A stretch of 26,110 nucleotides of DNA from an uncultured Lachnospiraceae bacterium (GTDB taxonomy: Bacteria; Bacillota; Clostridia; Lachnospirales; Lachnospiraceae): NCBI GenBank assembly GCA_905203555.1, contig CAJKWK010000040.1:1-26110 (forward strand), in the 5' to 3' direction. Position numbers and translations under genes: made by a program. This document shows positions 7,345-15,650 of the stretch, in pieces. The notes under the pieces are model-generated. The model had not been told where the DNA came from, made no database searches, and saw only the letters and a program-made list of their open reading frames with translations. Position 1 is the first letter of the stretch; every line of letters starts with the position of its first letter.

Positions 7345-7375
7345 TTGACCTAAAGTTAGGTTTAGATAGTAACAT
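7345..7375 (+). promoter_or_regulatory. MerR-type promoter and operator for the hydrolase operon
   Basis: TTGACC (7345-7350) and TAACAT (7370-7375) are separated by 19 bases, the overlong spacer typical of MerR-activated promoters. Between them lies the dyad ACCTAAA-GTTAGG-TTTAGAT (7348-7367) with one mismatch in the arms. A TATAAT at 7375-7380 would be 24 bases from the -35 and is less likely to be the -10. The start codon follows at 7435 with GGAGG just upstream. Confidence 0.7.
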
Positions 7376-7434
7376 ATAATCATGATATCAGTAAATGACT
7401 GATATGGCAATGAATATTTGGAGGTTTTGAAGAT

Positions 7435-8418
7435 ATGGAAGAACTTAAATTAGTTACAGAATGGGATAAAACGTTTGAACAGTCAGACAAGGTAGATCAC
7501 AGCAAGGTTACATTCGTTAATCGATATGGTATCCCCCTTGCTGCAGATCTGTATGTGCCAAAGGATACGGATGGTAAGCTTCCTGCGATTGCAGTCAGCG
7601 GACCTTTTGGTGCAGTGAAGGAGCAGTGTTCCGGCTTATATGCACAGACAATGGCAGAAAGAGGATTCCTGACTATTGCATTTGACCCCTCCTTTACAGG
7701 TGAAAGTGGTGGTAAGCCAAGATATATGGCATCACCGGATATTAACACAGAGGATTTTCAGGCAGCCATTGATTTCTTATCCAATCATGAGCAGGTCGAT
7801 GCGGAAAGAATAGGAATTATCGGAATCTGTGGATGGGGTGGCATGGCTCTGAACGTAGCAGCTCTTGATACAAGAATTAAGGCTACTGTAGCTTCCACCA
7901 TGTACGATATGACGAGGGTAAATGCCAATGGATACTTCGACTCTGAATCTAGCGAAGAGGCAAGATATCAGAAAAAGGTGGTATTAAATGCGCTCAGAAC
8001 AAAGGAATTTGCCAGTGGCGAGTACTCTCTTAGCGGTGGATGCTTAGAACTTCCGGTTCCGGAGGATGCACCATTTTTCGTAAAAGATTACAGTGAATAT
8101 TATAAGGGCCGTGCATACCATGCGAGATCTCTAAATTCCAATGGGGGTTGGAATAGTATCGGATGTATGTCCTTCATGAATCAGCCAATCCTTAAGTACA
8201 GTAACGAAATCAGAAGCGCTGTTCTCATCGTACATGGCGAGAAGGCGCATTCTTGTTATTTTGGCAAGGATGCATATACAACAATGACCGCGGAAAGCAA
8301 ATACACAGACAATAAAGAACTTATGATCATTCCGGATGCAGTCCATACAGATCTGTATGACAATGTGGATGTCATTCCTTTTGACAAGCTTCAGTCGTTC
8401 TTTGAGAAATATTTATAA
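7435..8418 (+). CDS. Alpha/beta hydrolase, dienelactone hydrolase-like
   Basis: The 327-residue protein has the alpha/beta hydrolase fold. Its nucleophile elbow GICGWGG (130-136) places Cys132 where serine hydrolases have Ser; a cysteine there is characteristic of dienelactone hydrolase. The late catalytic histidine is probably His304 (IPDAVHTDLYD), and VHGEKAHS near 266-273 is in the strand that usually precedes the acid. The region AVSGPFGAVKEQ (53-64) may shape the oxyanion hole. It has no signal peptide. It is the first gene of a MerR-controlled unit followed by the flavodoxin pseudogene. The natural substrate is unknown; with a reductase partner, detoxification or degradation of small electrophiles is a fair guess. 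Confidence 0.88.
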   Translation: MEELKLVTEWDKTFEQSDKVDHSKVTFVNRYGIPLAADLYVPKDTDGKLPAIAVSGPFGAVKEQCSGLYAQTMAERGFLTIAFDPSFTGESGGKPRYMASPDINTEDFQAAIDFLSNHEQVDAERIGIIGICGWGGMALNVAALDTRIKATVASTMYDMTRVNANGYFDSESSEEARYQKKVVLNALRTKEFASGEYSLSGGCLELPVPEDAPFFVKDYSEYYKGRAYHARSLNSNGGWNSIGCMSFMNQPILKYSNEIRSAVLIVHGEKAHSCYFGKDAYTTMTAESKYTDNKELMIIPDAVHTDLYDNVDVIPFDKLQSFFEKYL

Positions 8419-8433
8419 AGAGGGGTTCAGAAT

Positions 8434-8712
8434 ATGGGATAGAAAGTAGTCGTAATTTCAACAAGAATGAATCCGATGTTCTCTAAGGACTATAAGTTTA
8501 GAAAAGTATATTTCCTTGCAACTGCCGCAGAGGACGAAGAATATATTTATGAGAAAGCATTATCAGGACTGAATGGCTGGATCGATTGCTTTGAGAAAGC
8601 AGAACTGGCAGGTCACTTATTCTGCGGTGGCGTAACCATAAGCGTAGAAATCAATGGTAATCCTAAAATCCAGGAAGCATATGATATGGGAGCAGGTATT
8701 GCACATGCTTAA
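8434..8712 (+). pseudogene. Flavodoxin / NADPH-dependent FMN reductase family pseudogene
   Basis: An AGAGGGG site and ATG at 8434 start the frame M-G-stop-KVVVISTR, where the third codon is TAG in the place of the usual Lys codon. The text then jumps from the first beta strand (VVVISTR) straight to NPMFSKDYKFRKVYFLATAA, which lies in the second half of this family after the RANP motif. About 100 codons are missing, including the FMN loops and any iron-sulphur cysteines. The C-terminal part (GLNGWIDCFEKAELAGHLFC and GGVTISVEINGNPKIQEAYD) is well preserved. It follows the hydrolase by 15 bases and was clearly the second gene of the MerR-controlled operon. A fresh start at the ATG at 8467 could give 81 residues, but no ribosome site supports it. 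Confidence 0.85.
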
Positions 8713-9095
8713 TAGAAAAGAACTGTTGGGAATTGCATTTTCGGGAAAACGCGTAAAAGTTAAGACCATTAAAAATTGAAATTTCTTCATATACATTGTT
8801 GCATGATATGGTAAGGCATAATATATGTATCTTACCAATACCAGGTGAAGCTGCCAGGACGGGAACAAAATACGATGTGCCTTGTTCCTAAGACTCAATT
8901 ATAGGTTCGATTCCTATACGAAACGTTCAGTCAAAAGCGTTCGTTTGTTAGCAGAAATGCAAATAATAGACATAAACTCTTACCTATGAACATAAAATAG
9001 GCGTAGATATTAAGAACCTGTCTTTTCTATAATAGAATTTCATTACTAAAAATTGTGCAAATATACAAAAATGGGGAATTTAATAAAAGGTCAAA
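8713..9095. other. Gene-free stretch with consecutive hairpins
   Basis: No convincing coding region is present. A 24-codon frame (8705-8779) overlaps the flavodoxin end but has no ribosome site. Between 8810 and 8944 four inverted repeats follow one another: GGTAAG/CTTACC (8810-8836), GGAACAA/TTGTTCC (8862-8888), TATAGG-TTCGATT-CCTATA (8900-8918) and ACGAAACG/CGTTCGT with a bulged A (8918-8944). The third is identical in form to a tRNA T-arm, but no cloverleaf, matching acceptor strand or CCA end can be built. The block may be a structured RNA or a remnant of one. From 8945 to 9095 I see nothing. Confidence 0.45.
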
Positions 9096-9129
9096 AACAG
9101 CATTCGCCAAAGAGTATGCTGTTTTTTTT
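9096..9129 (+). terminator. Intrinsic terminator
   Basis: AACAGCAT (9096-9103) pairs perfectly with ATGCTGTT (9116-9123) around a 12-base loop, and a run of eight T follows. It closes transcription from the hydrolase/flavodoxin side or from the structured block, and insulates the phosphoesterase gene downstream. Confidence 0.85.
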
Positions 9130-9265
9130 GTTATGTTTTTGTTAATTCTTTTTTCTTTATTTTAAATGTTCGTAAATCCTATTGTTCTAGTATTTTTCAA
9201 ATGTTACCATTGCATCCGGTAAGTAAATAAATAGAATTGACATTACAGTATTTAAGGAGGTAACT

Positions 9266-11644
9266 ATGAAAAAAAGAACAATTCAATTACAAATCAGCGC
9301 TGCCGCTCTTGCAGCTGTTTTTGCAACAGGAAGTTTTGCAAATGCATTTCCTTTTTCTTCTCCTGATCTGGTTTATGCAGAAGATTTAGGCAATGAGACA
9401 GAAGACATTATTTCTAAAAATGTTGACACACAAAACTCAGAATCTACAACCGTTGTAAACGAAACATCTACTTGGAAATATTTAGATGACAATACTGATC
9501 CTGCAGCAACTCTTAACTCTCTGACCGCATGGACAGCTCCAGATTTTAATGATACTGCATGGAAATCTGCTTCGGGGAAATTTGGAGCAAAAAAAGGAGC
9601 TTTGAGTTCTTTTAACGGTTTTACACCTACAGTCCTTTTGCAACAATATCAACCAAACGATGATCAAAAATGTACTCCTACATTTTTCTTCCGTACTACT
9701 TTTGATGCTAAGGATATTGATAAGATTACTTCTATCACCGGTACCCTTTTTCACGATGATGCAGTTGCAGTTTATCTAAACGGAACTTTAATTGCATCAA
9801 CTGATATGCCAACTGATGTTCAGGAAACAAATCTTTATTATGCCGGAGTCAGTGCAGGCGCTCCAAAACAAACAGATATCGACTTATCAAAAGATCAATT
9901 CAAAGATATCTTGAAAGAAGGTTCTAATACACTTTCTGTTGAATTACATCAAGACAGAGAATCCAGTTCTGATATTTATTTTGAATTTCAGAATCTATCT
10001 TTAAATTACGGAAATGACAATTCAGAAGGTACTGTTCCAACACAGATTACGCAAAAATCTGTTTTTCTGACCGTTGGCAGCGACAGTCTGAGCCAGGGAA
10101 TTACCTGGTATGCTGATACTGATCTTGCCGGCGAAGTTCAATATGCAGTAAAATCAGGGGATACGTTTCCGGAAAATTATTTGACTGCTGCTGCAACATC
10201 TACTGCTGCAAATGAAAAAGGATTTTACTCAAATCAAGCTGTTCTGAGTGGACTTCAACCAGATACCGAATATGTATATCGACTGAAAAATGGAGAAACA
10301 GTCAGTGATATTTATCAATTTACTTCCGGTAATACAGACGGCTCTTTTGAATTTGCTTTTGTTGGTGATCCACAAATTGGTGCCGGAAGCACTGATAGCG
10401 ATATTGTAGGATGGAATGAAACATTAGCAGCTGTTTCTGCAAATCTTAATGCTGATTTTCTTCTCTCTGCCGGAGATCAGGTGAATACAGCTTCCAATGA
10501 AACTCAGTATACCGGATATCTGAATCCATTATTTACTTCTCTTCCAAGTGCAACAACAATCGGTAACCATGATTCCGGTTCTGCTGCATATAATCAACAC
10601 TTCAATTTGCCAAATGAAAGCAGCGATAAAGGACAGACAACGGCTGGAAGTGATTACTGGTTTGTCTATGAAAATACGCTCTTCATTGACTTAAACTCTA
10701 ATGACCGCTCAACTGCTGAACATAAGGCATTTATCGAAGAAGCAATTGCAGCTAATCCAAATGTAAAATGGAAAACAGTTGTCTTCCACCATTCCATTTT
10801 CTCGACTGCAAGCCATTATGATGACAGCGATATTATCACAAGACGAGAGGAACTTCCACAGGTTTTCAAAGATTTAGACATTGATGTTGTACTGATGGGA
10901 CACGACCACGTATATACAAGAACTTATATGATGGATGGTACTGTTCCGGACACAAGCAAAGGGGTTCAAAGCAGTGTTACTAATCCGACCGGAATCTTAT
11001 ACCTGACAGCAAACTCTGCCTCCGGAAGTAAATACTACGATATTCAAGCCGCTGATGCAGAATTTTCCGCAAAAATGGATCAATCCTACAGAAGAACTGT
11101 TACAGATGTTAAAGTTTCTGATACCACTTACACAATGACAACTTATTATGCCGATGATATGTCTGTTTTGGATGAATTTACAATTTACAAGGCTGACAAT
11201 TCCGCTCTTGCAAATTTAGTAAATGAAATTGAAAGTTTAAAACTTTCCGAATCTGATTATACTTCTGAAAGCTGGAAGGTATTTTCAGATGCACTTGCTT
11301 ATGCAAAAGAAATACTTAACAATACAGATTCCAAGCAGGAAACAATTGATGAAGCATTTACTTCTTTAAAAAATGCAAAAGATAATCTTGCCAAAGATAC
11401 ATCTGGAAACAGCTCAGAAGAAAACAATAATAACAATAATAGCAGCCAGAATGGTAATCAGAATACAAACACTACCACTCATCAGAATAATACTTCCTCT
11501 GGAAAGACCCAGCCGCAAACTGTTTCCACAGTTAAAACCGGAGATTTTTCCATTTTCGATTCCGCATTCTTACTGCTTACTGCATCTATTTCAGTAATTA
11601 CATTCATTATAGGTAAGAAACGATCACGTATCTTATCCAAATAG
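9266..11644 (+). CDS. Secreted, cell-wall-anchored metallophosphoesterase
   Basis: The 792-residue product begins with a signal peptide (about residues 1-38, MKKRTIQLQ then an Ala-rich core). It continues with a beta-sandwich, galactose-binding-like domain (about 65-250), a fibronectin III-like purple acid phosphatase N-domain (about 257-355) and a calcineurin-like catalytic domain (about 360-640). Metal ligands are visible as GDPQ (367-370), GDQ (403-405), GNHD (433-436), FHHS (507-510) and GHDH (545-548). A FIVAR-type helical module (about 645-710) and an Asn-rich linker follow. The C-terminus has VKTGD (756-760), a hydrophobic segment (762-782) and KKRSR, a sortase-type sorting signal. It probably hydrolyses phosphate esters outside the cell; the substrate is unknown. 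AAGGAGG lies six bases upstream of the start. Confidence 0.93.
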   Translation: MKKRTIQLQISAAALAAVFATGSFANAFPFSSPDLVYAEDLGNETEDIISKNVDTQNSESTTVVNETSTWKYLDDNTDPAATLNSLTAWTAPDFNDTAWKSASGKFGAKKGALSSFNGFTPTVLLQQYQPNDDQKCTPTFFFRTTFDAKDIDKITSITGTLFHDDAVAVYLNGTLIASTDMPTDVQETNLYYAGVSAGAPKQTDIDLSKDQFKDILKEGSNTLSVELHQDRESSSDIYFEFQNLSLNYGNDNSEGTVPTQITQKSVFLTVGSDSLSQGITWYADTDLAGEVQYAVKSGDTFPENYLTAAATSTAANEKGFYSNQAVLSGLQPDTEYVYRLKNGETVSDIYQFTSGNTDGSFEFAFVGDPQIGAGSTDSDIVGWNETLAAVSANLNADFLLSAGDQVNTASNETQYTGYLNPLFTSLPSATTIGNHDSGSAAYNQHFNLPNESSDKGQTTAGSDYWFVYENTLFIDLNSNDRSTAEHKAFIEEAIAANPNVKWKTVVFHHSIFSTASHYDDSDIITRREELPQVFKDLDIDVVLMGHDHVYTRTYMMDGTVPDTSKGVQSSVTNPTGILYLTANSASGSKYYDIQAADAEFSAKMDQSYRRTVTDVKVSDTTYTMTTYYADDMSVLDEFTIYKADNSALANLVNEIESLKLSESDYTSESWKVFSDALAYAKEILNNTDSKQETIDEAFTSLKNAKDNLAKDTSGNSSEENNNNNNSSQNGNQNTNTTTHQNNTSSGKTQPQTVSTVKTGDFSIFDSAFLLLTASISVITFIIGKKRSRILSK

Positions 11645-11657
11645 GAAGGCGGATGCT

Positions 11658-12803
11658 ATGTTGAGAAAAATAAAAGAAAATGGGATTGTTTTTACTCTTA
11701 TTTTTCTTACTGTTCTCATCGTATTCATATTGCAGTCTTTTACATTTAAACAATACTCCAGATATAGTACAGATACTCTCCACTACAATAAAGGAATCGT
11801 AGTGGAGATTTCTAATGAAGATATCGAATATGATGAACAGTTGGAACTTTTTCTTGGAAAGCAGGAGTTAAAAATAAAAATGACGGAAGGTGTAAAAGAA
11901 AATGAATTTATCACTGTAACGAATTACCTTACGAAAACACATAATGTTGTTGCCAAACGAAATATGCCGCTTATCATTAATTTAGATATGCCAAGTCAAC
12001 TCGAACCTTATTATACTGTATACAATTATGATAGAACCTTTTCGCTTTTTGCATGTGCAGTTGTACTCGCTGCAGCCATTTTTTGTATTGGTGGCACAAA
12101 AGGACTGAAATCTATTGCAGGACTCTTTTATTCTATGTTTCTTGTTATTGAATTTCTCCTTCCGGCCGTATTCTCCGGTTGGCCTCCAATTGCATCCGGC
12201 ATTTTATGTGCATTTTTATCTACCACAGTCACCTTACTTTTATTAAACGGGCAGTCTGGAAAAACTTTTTCAGCGATTTTATCAACTTTGGTAGGTATGT
12301 CTTTTGCGATGATTTTGTTTTTTATAACTTCTAAATTAATACATATTGATGGATTTAGTTCTGCAGATGCAGAAGGATTAATTTTAATACAAGAAGAGAC
12401 AGGACTTCAGATCAAAGATGTTCTATTTGCAGGCGTTATTATTTCCTCACTCGGTGCAATTATGGATGTTGCCATGTCAATCGTATCTTCACTTTATGAA
12501 ATTCATTACCATACACCGAAACTTACTTCAAAAGAAATATTTCAATCCGGCATAGAAATAGGAAAAGATATGATTGGAACAATGACAAACACACTTATTC
12601 TGGCATTTACAGGAAGTGCATTTATCACCTTACTTGTGTTCCTCTCATATCAAATTCAATTTCGCCAATTATTCAATTCTAATTATCTCAGCATTGAAAT
12701 AGCTCAAGGTTTATGCGGTACCTTTGGAATTGTTTTAACAATCCCGGCTGCGTCAGCAATTTCTGCTTTTATGCTGAAAAGAAAATATACAATTAAAAAT
12801 TAA
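11658..12803 (+). CDS. YibE/F family membrane protein
   Basis: The 381-residue protein has one N-terminal membrane helix (about 9-28), an extracytoplasmic beta-rich segment (about 40-125, with YNKGIVVEISNEDIEYDEQ) and then about seven membrane helices up to residue 373. The layout and the IMDVAMSIVSSLYEI segment (about 270-284) fit the YibE/F-like family (PF07907). The family has no settled function; membership in a transport or membrane-maintenance system is only suspected. It starts 13 bases after the phosphoesterase stop with AGGAAGG upstream, so the two are almost certainly cotranscribed. Its stop overlaps the end of the convergent DUF3881 gene by 11 bases. Confidence 0.88.
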   Translation: MLRKIKENGIVFTLIFLTVLIVFILQSFTFKQYSRYSTDTLHYNKGIVVEISNEDIEYDEQLELFLGKQELKIKMTEGVKENEFITVTNYLTKTHNVVAKRNMPLIINLDMPSQLEPYYTVYNYDRTFSLFACAVVLAAAIFCIGGTKGLKSIAGLFYSMFLVIEFLLPAVFSGWPPIASGILCAFLSTTVTLLLLNGQSGKTFSAILSTLVGMSFAMILFFITSKLIHIDGFSSADAEGLILIQEETGLQIKDVLFAGVIISSLGAIMDVAMSIVSSLYEIHYHTPKLTSKEIFQSGIEIGKDMIGTMTNTLILAFTGSAFITLLVFLSYQIQFRQLFNSNYLSIEIAQGLCGTFGIVLTIPAASAISAFMLKRKYTIKN

Positions 12804-13668
12804 GATATCCCTGGAGCCAGATTGTTCCTTTAAATCTTCTTCCAATCTCCGGCTCTCCCATCGTTTCGGCTGCCGGAACACAAACATCAAATTGAAGTTC
12901 ATTTACGTTTAACTTCATTTGATAGAGTTCCGTCCCCGTAACGGTGTTTATTCTTCTTCGAACTGCCAAAATCTCTCCCATAATAGAATACATATCGCAC
13001 TCAACTCCATACGGCATAAAATACGTATCGACAATGGAAAATACATCTTCATAAACCAATCTTCTGGATACCTTTGTATATAAATCCATATCATCCAGTG
13101 TCAAGGTCTCAATTGCATCCTGATCTCCATTTCTGGCAGCATTAAGCAGTTCTTTTCTATTTTGAAAATTCTTTTGTTCATTTAATACTTGCTGCTCACT
13201 CTTACTGATTGGAAGTAAAATCTTTCCAGATAATGCAAGTCCGGAAAATGTAACTGAGGTGTTCACTTCAGGAAGCAGCTGCAGCTGCTTTTCTCGCATA
13301 TACTCTACCCCATTTTGCAAATGGAATATCAATGTGATACCAACTCTCGGATCTTCACAGATTCCAACATAAGATTCTCTTTCTTTTCTTCGTTCTACCA
13401 TCACATCCGAACATGTTGTAATACCACTGCCCTCAAAATATGGAAAATAGTAGTCCATTTCAAACTGTTCCATCTCATCCAATTCTCCACAGAGAATGAT
13501 GCCGATTCCCTGTCCATATTCTTTTTGCAGTTCACAATAATCGGCATCTTCATTATACGAAACAATAATCTGATGATTACATTCATCCTCTGTTTTTTTG
13601 AGCAGCTCTTTTAATTCTTTTTTCGATTGAATTTTATCAAATCCAATTGCTTTTAAATACTGATGCAT
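12793..13668 (-). CDS. DUF3881 family protein
   Basis: The 291-residue protein starts MHQYLKAIGFDKIQSKKELK behind a GGAG site and matches, as I recall it, the DUF3881 family, found mainly in Lachnospiraceae. It is soluble, without signal peptide, with an acidic N-terminal half (CGELDEMEQFEMDYYFPYFE around 80-99) and a beta-rich C-terminal part. No catalytic motif is obvious. Its function is unknown. It follows serS by 48 bases and is probably the last gene of the parA-parB-DUF4446-serS group. No terminator hairpin separates its end from the convergent YibE/F gene. Confidence 0.87.
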   Translation of the reverse strand: MHQYLKAIGFDKIQSKKELKELLKKTEDECNHQIIVSYNEDADYCELQKEYGQGIGIILCGELDEMEQFEMDYYFPYFEGSGITTCSDVMVERRKERESYVGICEDPRVGITLIFHLQNGVEYMREKQLQLLPEVNTSVTFSGLALSGKILLPISKSEQQVLNEQKNFQNRKELLNAARNGDQDAIETLTLDDMDLYTKVSRRLVYEDVFSIVDTYFMPYGVECDMYSIMGEILAVRRRINTVTGTELYQMKLNVNELQFDVCVPAAETMGEPEIGRRFKGTIWLQGYLNF

Positions 13669-13716
13669 AAATACTCCGTCTATTCATGGTAATCTCTTCA
13701 GTACTTGCACTTTTTC

Positions 13717-15003
13717 TTAATTTTTCGGTACAATCACCGTATTTCCTCCCATATATGGCTGCAATGCTTCCGGAATCTTAACTGATCCGTCTTCCTGCAG
13801 ATTATTTTCCAAAAATGCAATTAACATTCTCGGCGGTGCAACTACTGTATTATTTAATGTATGCGCAAAATACTTGCCACTTTCTCCTTTTACACGAATT
13901 CCAAGTCTTCTTGCCTGTGCATCTCCTAAGTTTGAACAGCTTCCTACTTCAAAATATTTCTTCTGTCTCGGAGACCATGCCTCTACATCAACAGATTTTA
14001 CTTTCAAATCTGCCAGGTCACCGGAACAACACTCCAGTGTACGAACCGGAATATCCAAAGAACGGAACAAATCTACTGTATTCTGCCATAACTTATCATA
14101 CCATTCCATACTATCCTCTGGTTTACATACAACGATCATTTCCTGTTTTTCAAACTGATGGATACGATATACTCCACGCTCTTCGATTCCATGTGCTCCT
14201 TTTTCTTTTCGGAAACATGGAGAATAACTGGTCAATGTCTGCGGAAGTTGATCTTCTGTAAGCTGTGTATCGATAAATTTACCAATCATAGAATGTTCAC
14301 TCGTTCCGATCAGATATAAATCTTCTCCTTCAATTTTGTACATCATTGCATCCATCTCTGCAAAGCTCATTACACCTGTCACTACATTGCTTCGAATCAT
14401 AAATGGTGGTACACAATAAGTAAATCCACGATTGATCATAAAATCTCTTGCATAAGAAATAACTGCTGAATGAAGTCTTGCAATATCTCCCATCAGATAA
14501 TAGAATCCATTTCCTGCAACTCTTCTTGCACTGTCTAAATCGATTCCATTAAATCTTTCCATAATATCTGTATGATATGGAACTCCAAAATCCGGTACAA
14601 CCGGCTCTCCATAACGCTCTACTTCCACATTTTCACTGTCATCTTTTCCAATCGGAACAGAAGGATCAATAATATTCGGAATGGTCATCATGATTTTCTT
14701 GATTTTTTCTTCTACTTCTTTTTCTTCTACTGAAAGAGCCTCCATACGGTCTGCGCTTTCAGCTACCTTTTTCTTCATTTCTTCTGCTTCTTCTCTTTTT
14801 CCCTGTGCCATCATTGCACCAATTTGTTTAGATGCTTTGTTTTTTTCTGCACGAAGTGCTTCTACTTCCTGTTTGATTTCTCTATTTTTTACATCTAATT
14901 CCAGAACTTCATCTACCAACGGAAGTTTTTCATCCTGAAATTTATTTTTAATATTCTGTTTTACTACCTCTGGATTATTTCTGACAAATTTAATATCTAA
15001 CAT
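13717..15003 (-). CDS. serS: Seryl-tRNA synthetase
   Basis: The enzyme charges tRNA-Ser with serine in the cytoplasm. The 428-residue protein has the family's usual length and order: an N-terminal coiled-coil arm (about 30-110, rich in Lys and Glu) that grips the tRNA long variable arm, then the class II core. TSEHSMIGKF (234-243) lies in the serine site region, motif 2 begins FRKEKGAHGIEERG at 264, and EVGSCSNLGDAQARR (352-366) follows. Motif 3 (384-400) reads NNTVVAPPRMLIAFLEN rather than the common G-rich version with AVGR, keeping the essential Arg392. Together with the unusual motif 2 this marks a divergent subtype of bacterial SerRS. AAGGAGAG precedes the start. The 77-base upstream gap holds no T-box, so regulation seems to be from within the operon. 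Confidence 0.97.
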   Translation of the reverse strand: MLDIKFVRNNPEVVKQNIKNKFQDEKLPLVDEVLELDVKNREIKQEVEALRAEKNKASKQIGAMMAQGKREEAEEMKKKVAESADRMEALSVEEKEVEEKIKKIMMTIPNIIDPSVPIGKDDSENVEVERYGEPVVPDFGVPYHTDIMERFNGIDLDSARRVAGNGFYYLMGDIARLHSAVISYARDFMINRGFTYCVPPFMIRSNVVTGVMSFAEMDAMMYKIEGEDLYLIGTSEHSMIGKFIDTQLTEDQLPQTLTSYSPCFRKEKGAHGIEERGVYRIHQFEKQEMIVVCKPEDSMEWYDKLWQNTVDLFRSLDIPVRTLECCSGDLADLKVKSVDVEAWSPRQKKYFEVGSCSNLGDAQARRLGIRVKGESGKYFAHTLNNTVVAPPRMLIAFLENNLQEDGSVKIPEALQPYMGGNTVIVPKN

Positions 15004-15080
15004 TTTCGCTCTCCTTATATTTACTTTTAAAATATTTTTATTTTATTTTTTTATCTACTTTTTTAAGTTTCTATTTTTTT

Positions 15081-15620
15081 CTACTTTAAATCCAAGTCTA
15101 CATCTTTGATATCATATGCTTCTTGATAAATTGCTCTTTCAAGGCATTCTTTTTCTTCTTCTGCTAATTCAATATAGCTTTCTCCCTTGACAACTTCTTT
15201 AATATACGTATAACAGCCTTCTCTGCTATGCATTGCATTGAAAATCCAGCCATTATTTTCTTCGTCAAGCATTGTCAATACAAAACTTAAATTTCCACCC
15301 ATCTCATGGAATGCGTCATATCGTACGATTCCTTTTTTCTGATAGGTTTGTTTTAATTTTTTGTAAAGCTCCCCGATTTTTTCTTCCGATGCCGTTGTTC
15401 TTTCAAGAACTTCATCTAATTCCTGGAATCTCGACTGAAAACTCTCCTCTAGAGTTTTTCCATCTTTTCCTCTCATAAACGAAGTATAAATTCTCTTTAA
15501 TCGATTATACTTCATATTTACACTGATCAGCATCATGAATAACAATACTTGTATCAAAAATAATAAAATAATCAAGTAGCCAACATCAATTCCAAGACCA
15601 CTTAAAACTCCACTTATCAT
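15081..15620 (-). CDS. DUF4446 family membrane-anchored protein
   Basis: The 179-residue protein has one N-terminal membrane helix (about residues 12-34, GYLIILLFLIQVLLFMMLIS) followed by a coiled-coil region (about 40-95) and a compact C-terminal domain (GNLSFVLTMLDEENNGWIFN around 110-130). This matches the DUF4446 family, which sits beside parB in many Clostridia. The function is unknown; the position suggests a link with chromosome segregation or the membrane. It starts 30 bases behind parB with a GGGAGG ribosome site and is surely cotranscribed. Confidence 0.92.
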   Translation of the reverse strand: MISGVLSGLGIDVGYLIILLFLIQVLLFMMLISVNMKYNRLKRIYTSFMRGKDGKTLEESFQSRFQELDEVLERTTASEEKIGELYKKLKQTYQKKGIVRYDAFHEMGGNLSFVLTMLDEENNGWIFNAMHSREGCYTYIKEVVKGESYIELAEEEKECLERAIYQEAYDIKDVDLDLK

Positions 15621-15650
15621 TTTGTGCCTCCCTATTTAATTTTCCCCTTT

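Noticed and set aside
8705..8779. 24-codon frame overlapping the flavodoxin pseudogene end (MLNRKELLGIAFSGKRVKVK)
   Set aside because: No ribosome site of its own, very short, and no recognised relative; could be a fragment, but support is too weak.
8900..8926. Possible tRNA gene based on the T-arm-like stem
   Set aside because: No acceptor, D-arm or anticodon arm with the needed pairing and spacing exists upstream, and there is no CCA or matching discriminator region.
9240..9262. TTGACA near 9238 as the -35 of the phosphoesterase promoter
   Set aside because: It lies too close to the start codon; a -10 at proper spacing would fall on the ribosome site and ATG.
15004..15080. T-box leader expected before serS
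   Set aside because: The gap is only 77 bases, T-rich, with no terminator, specifier loop or T-box sequence.
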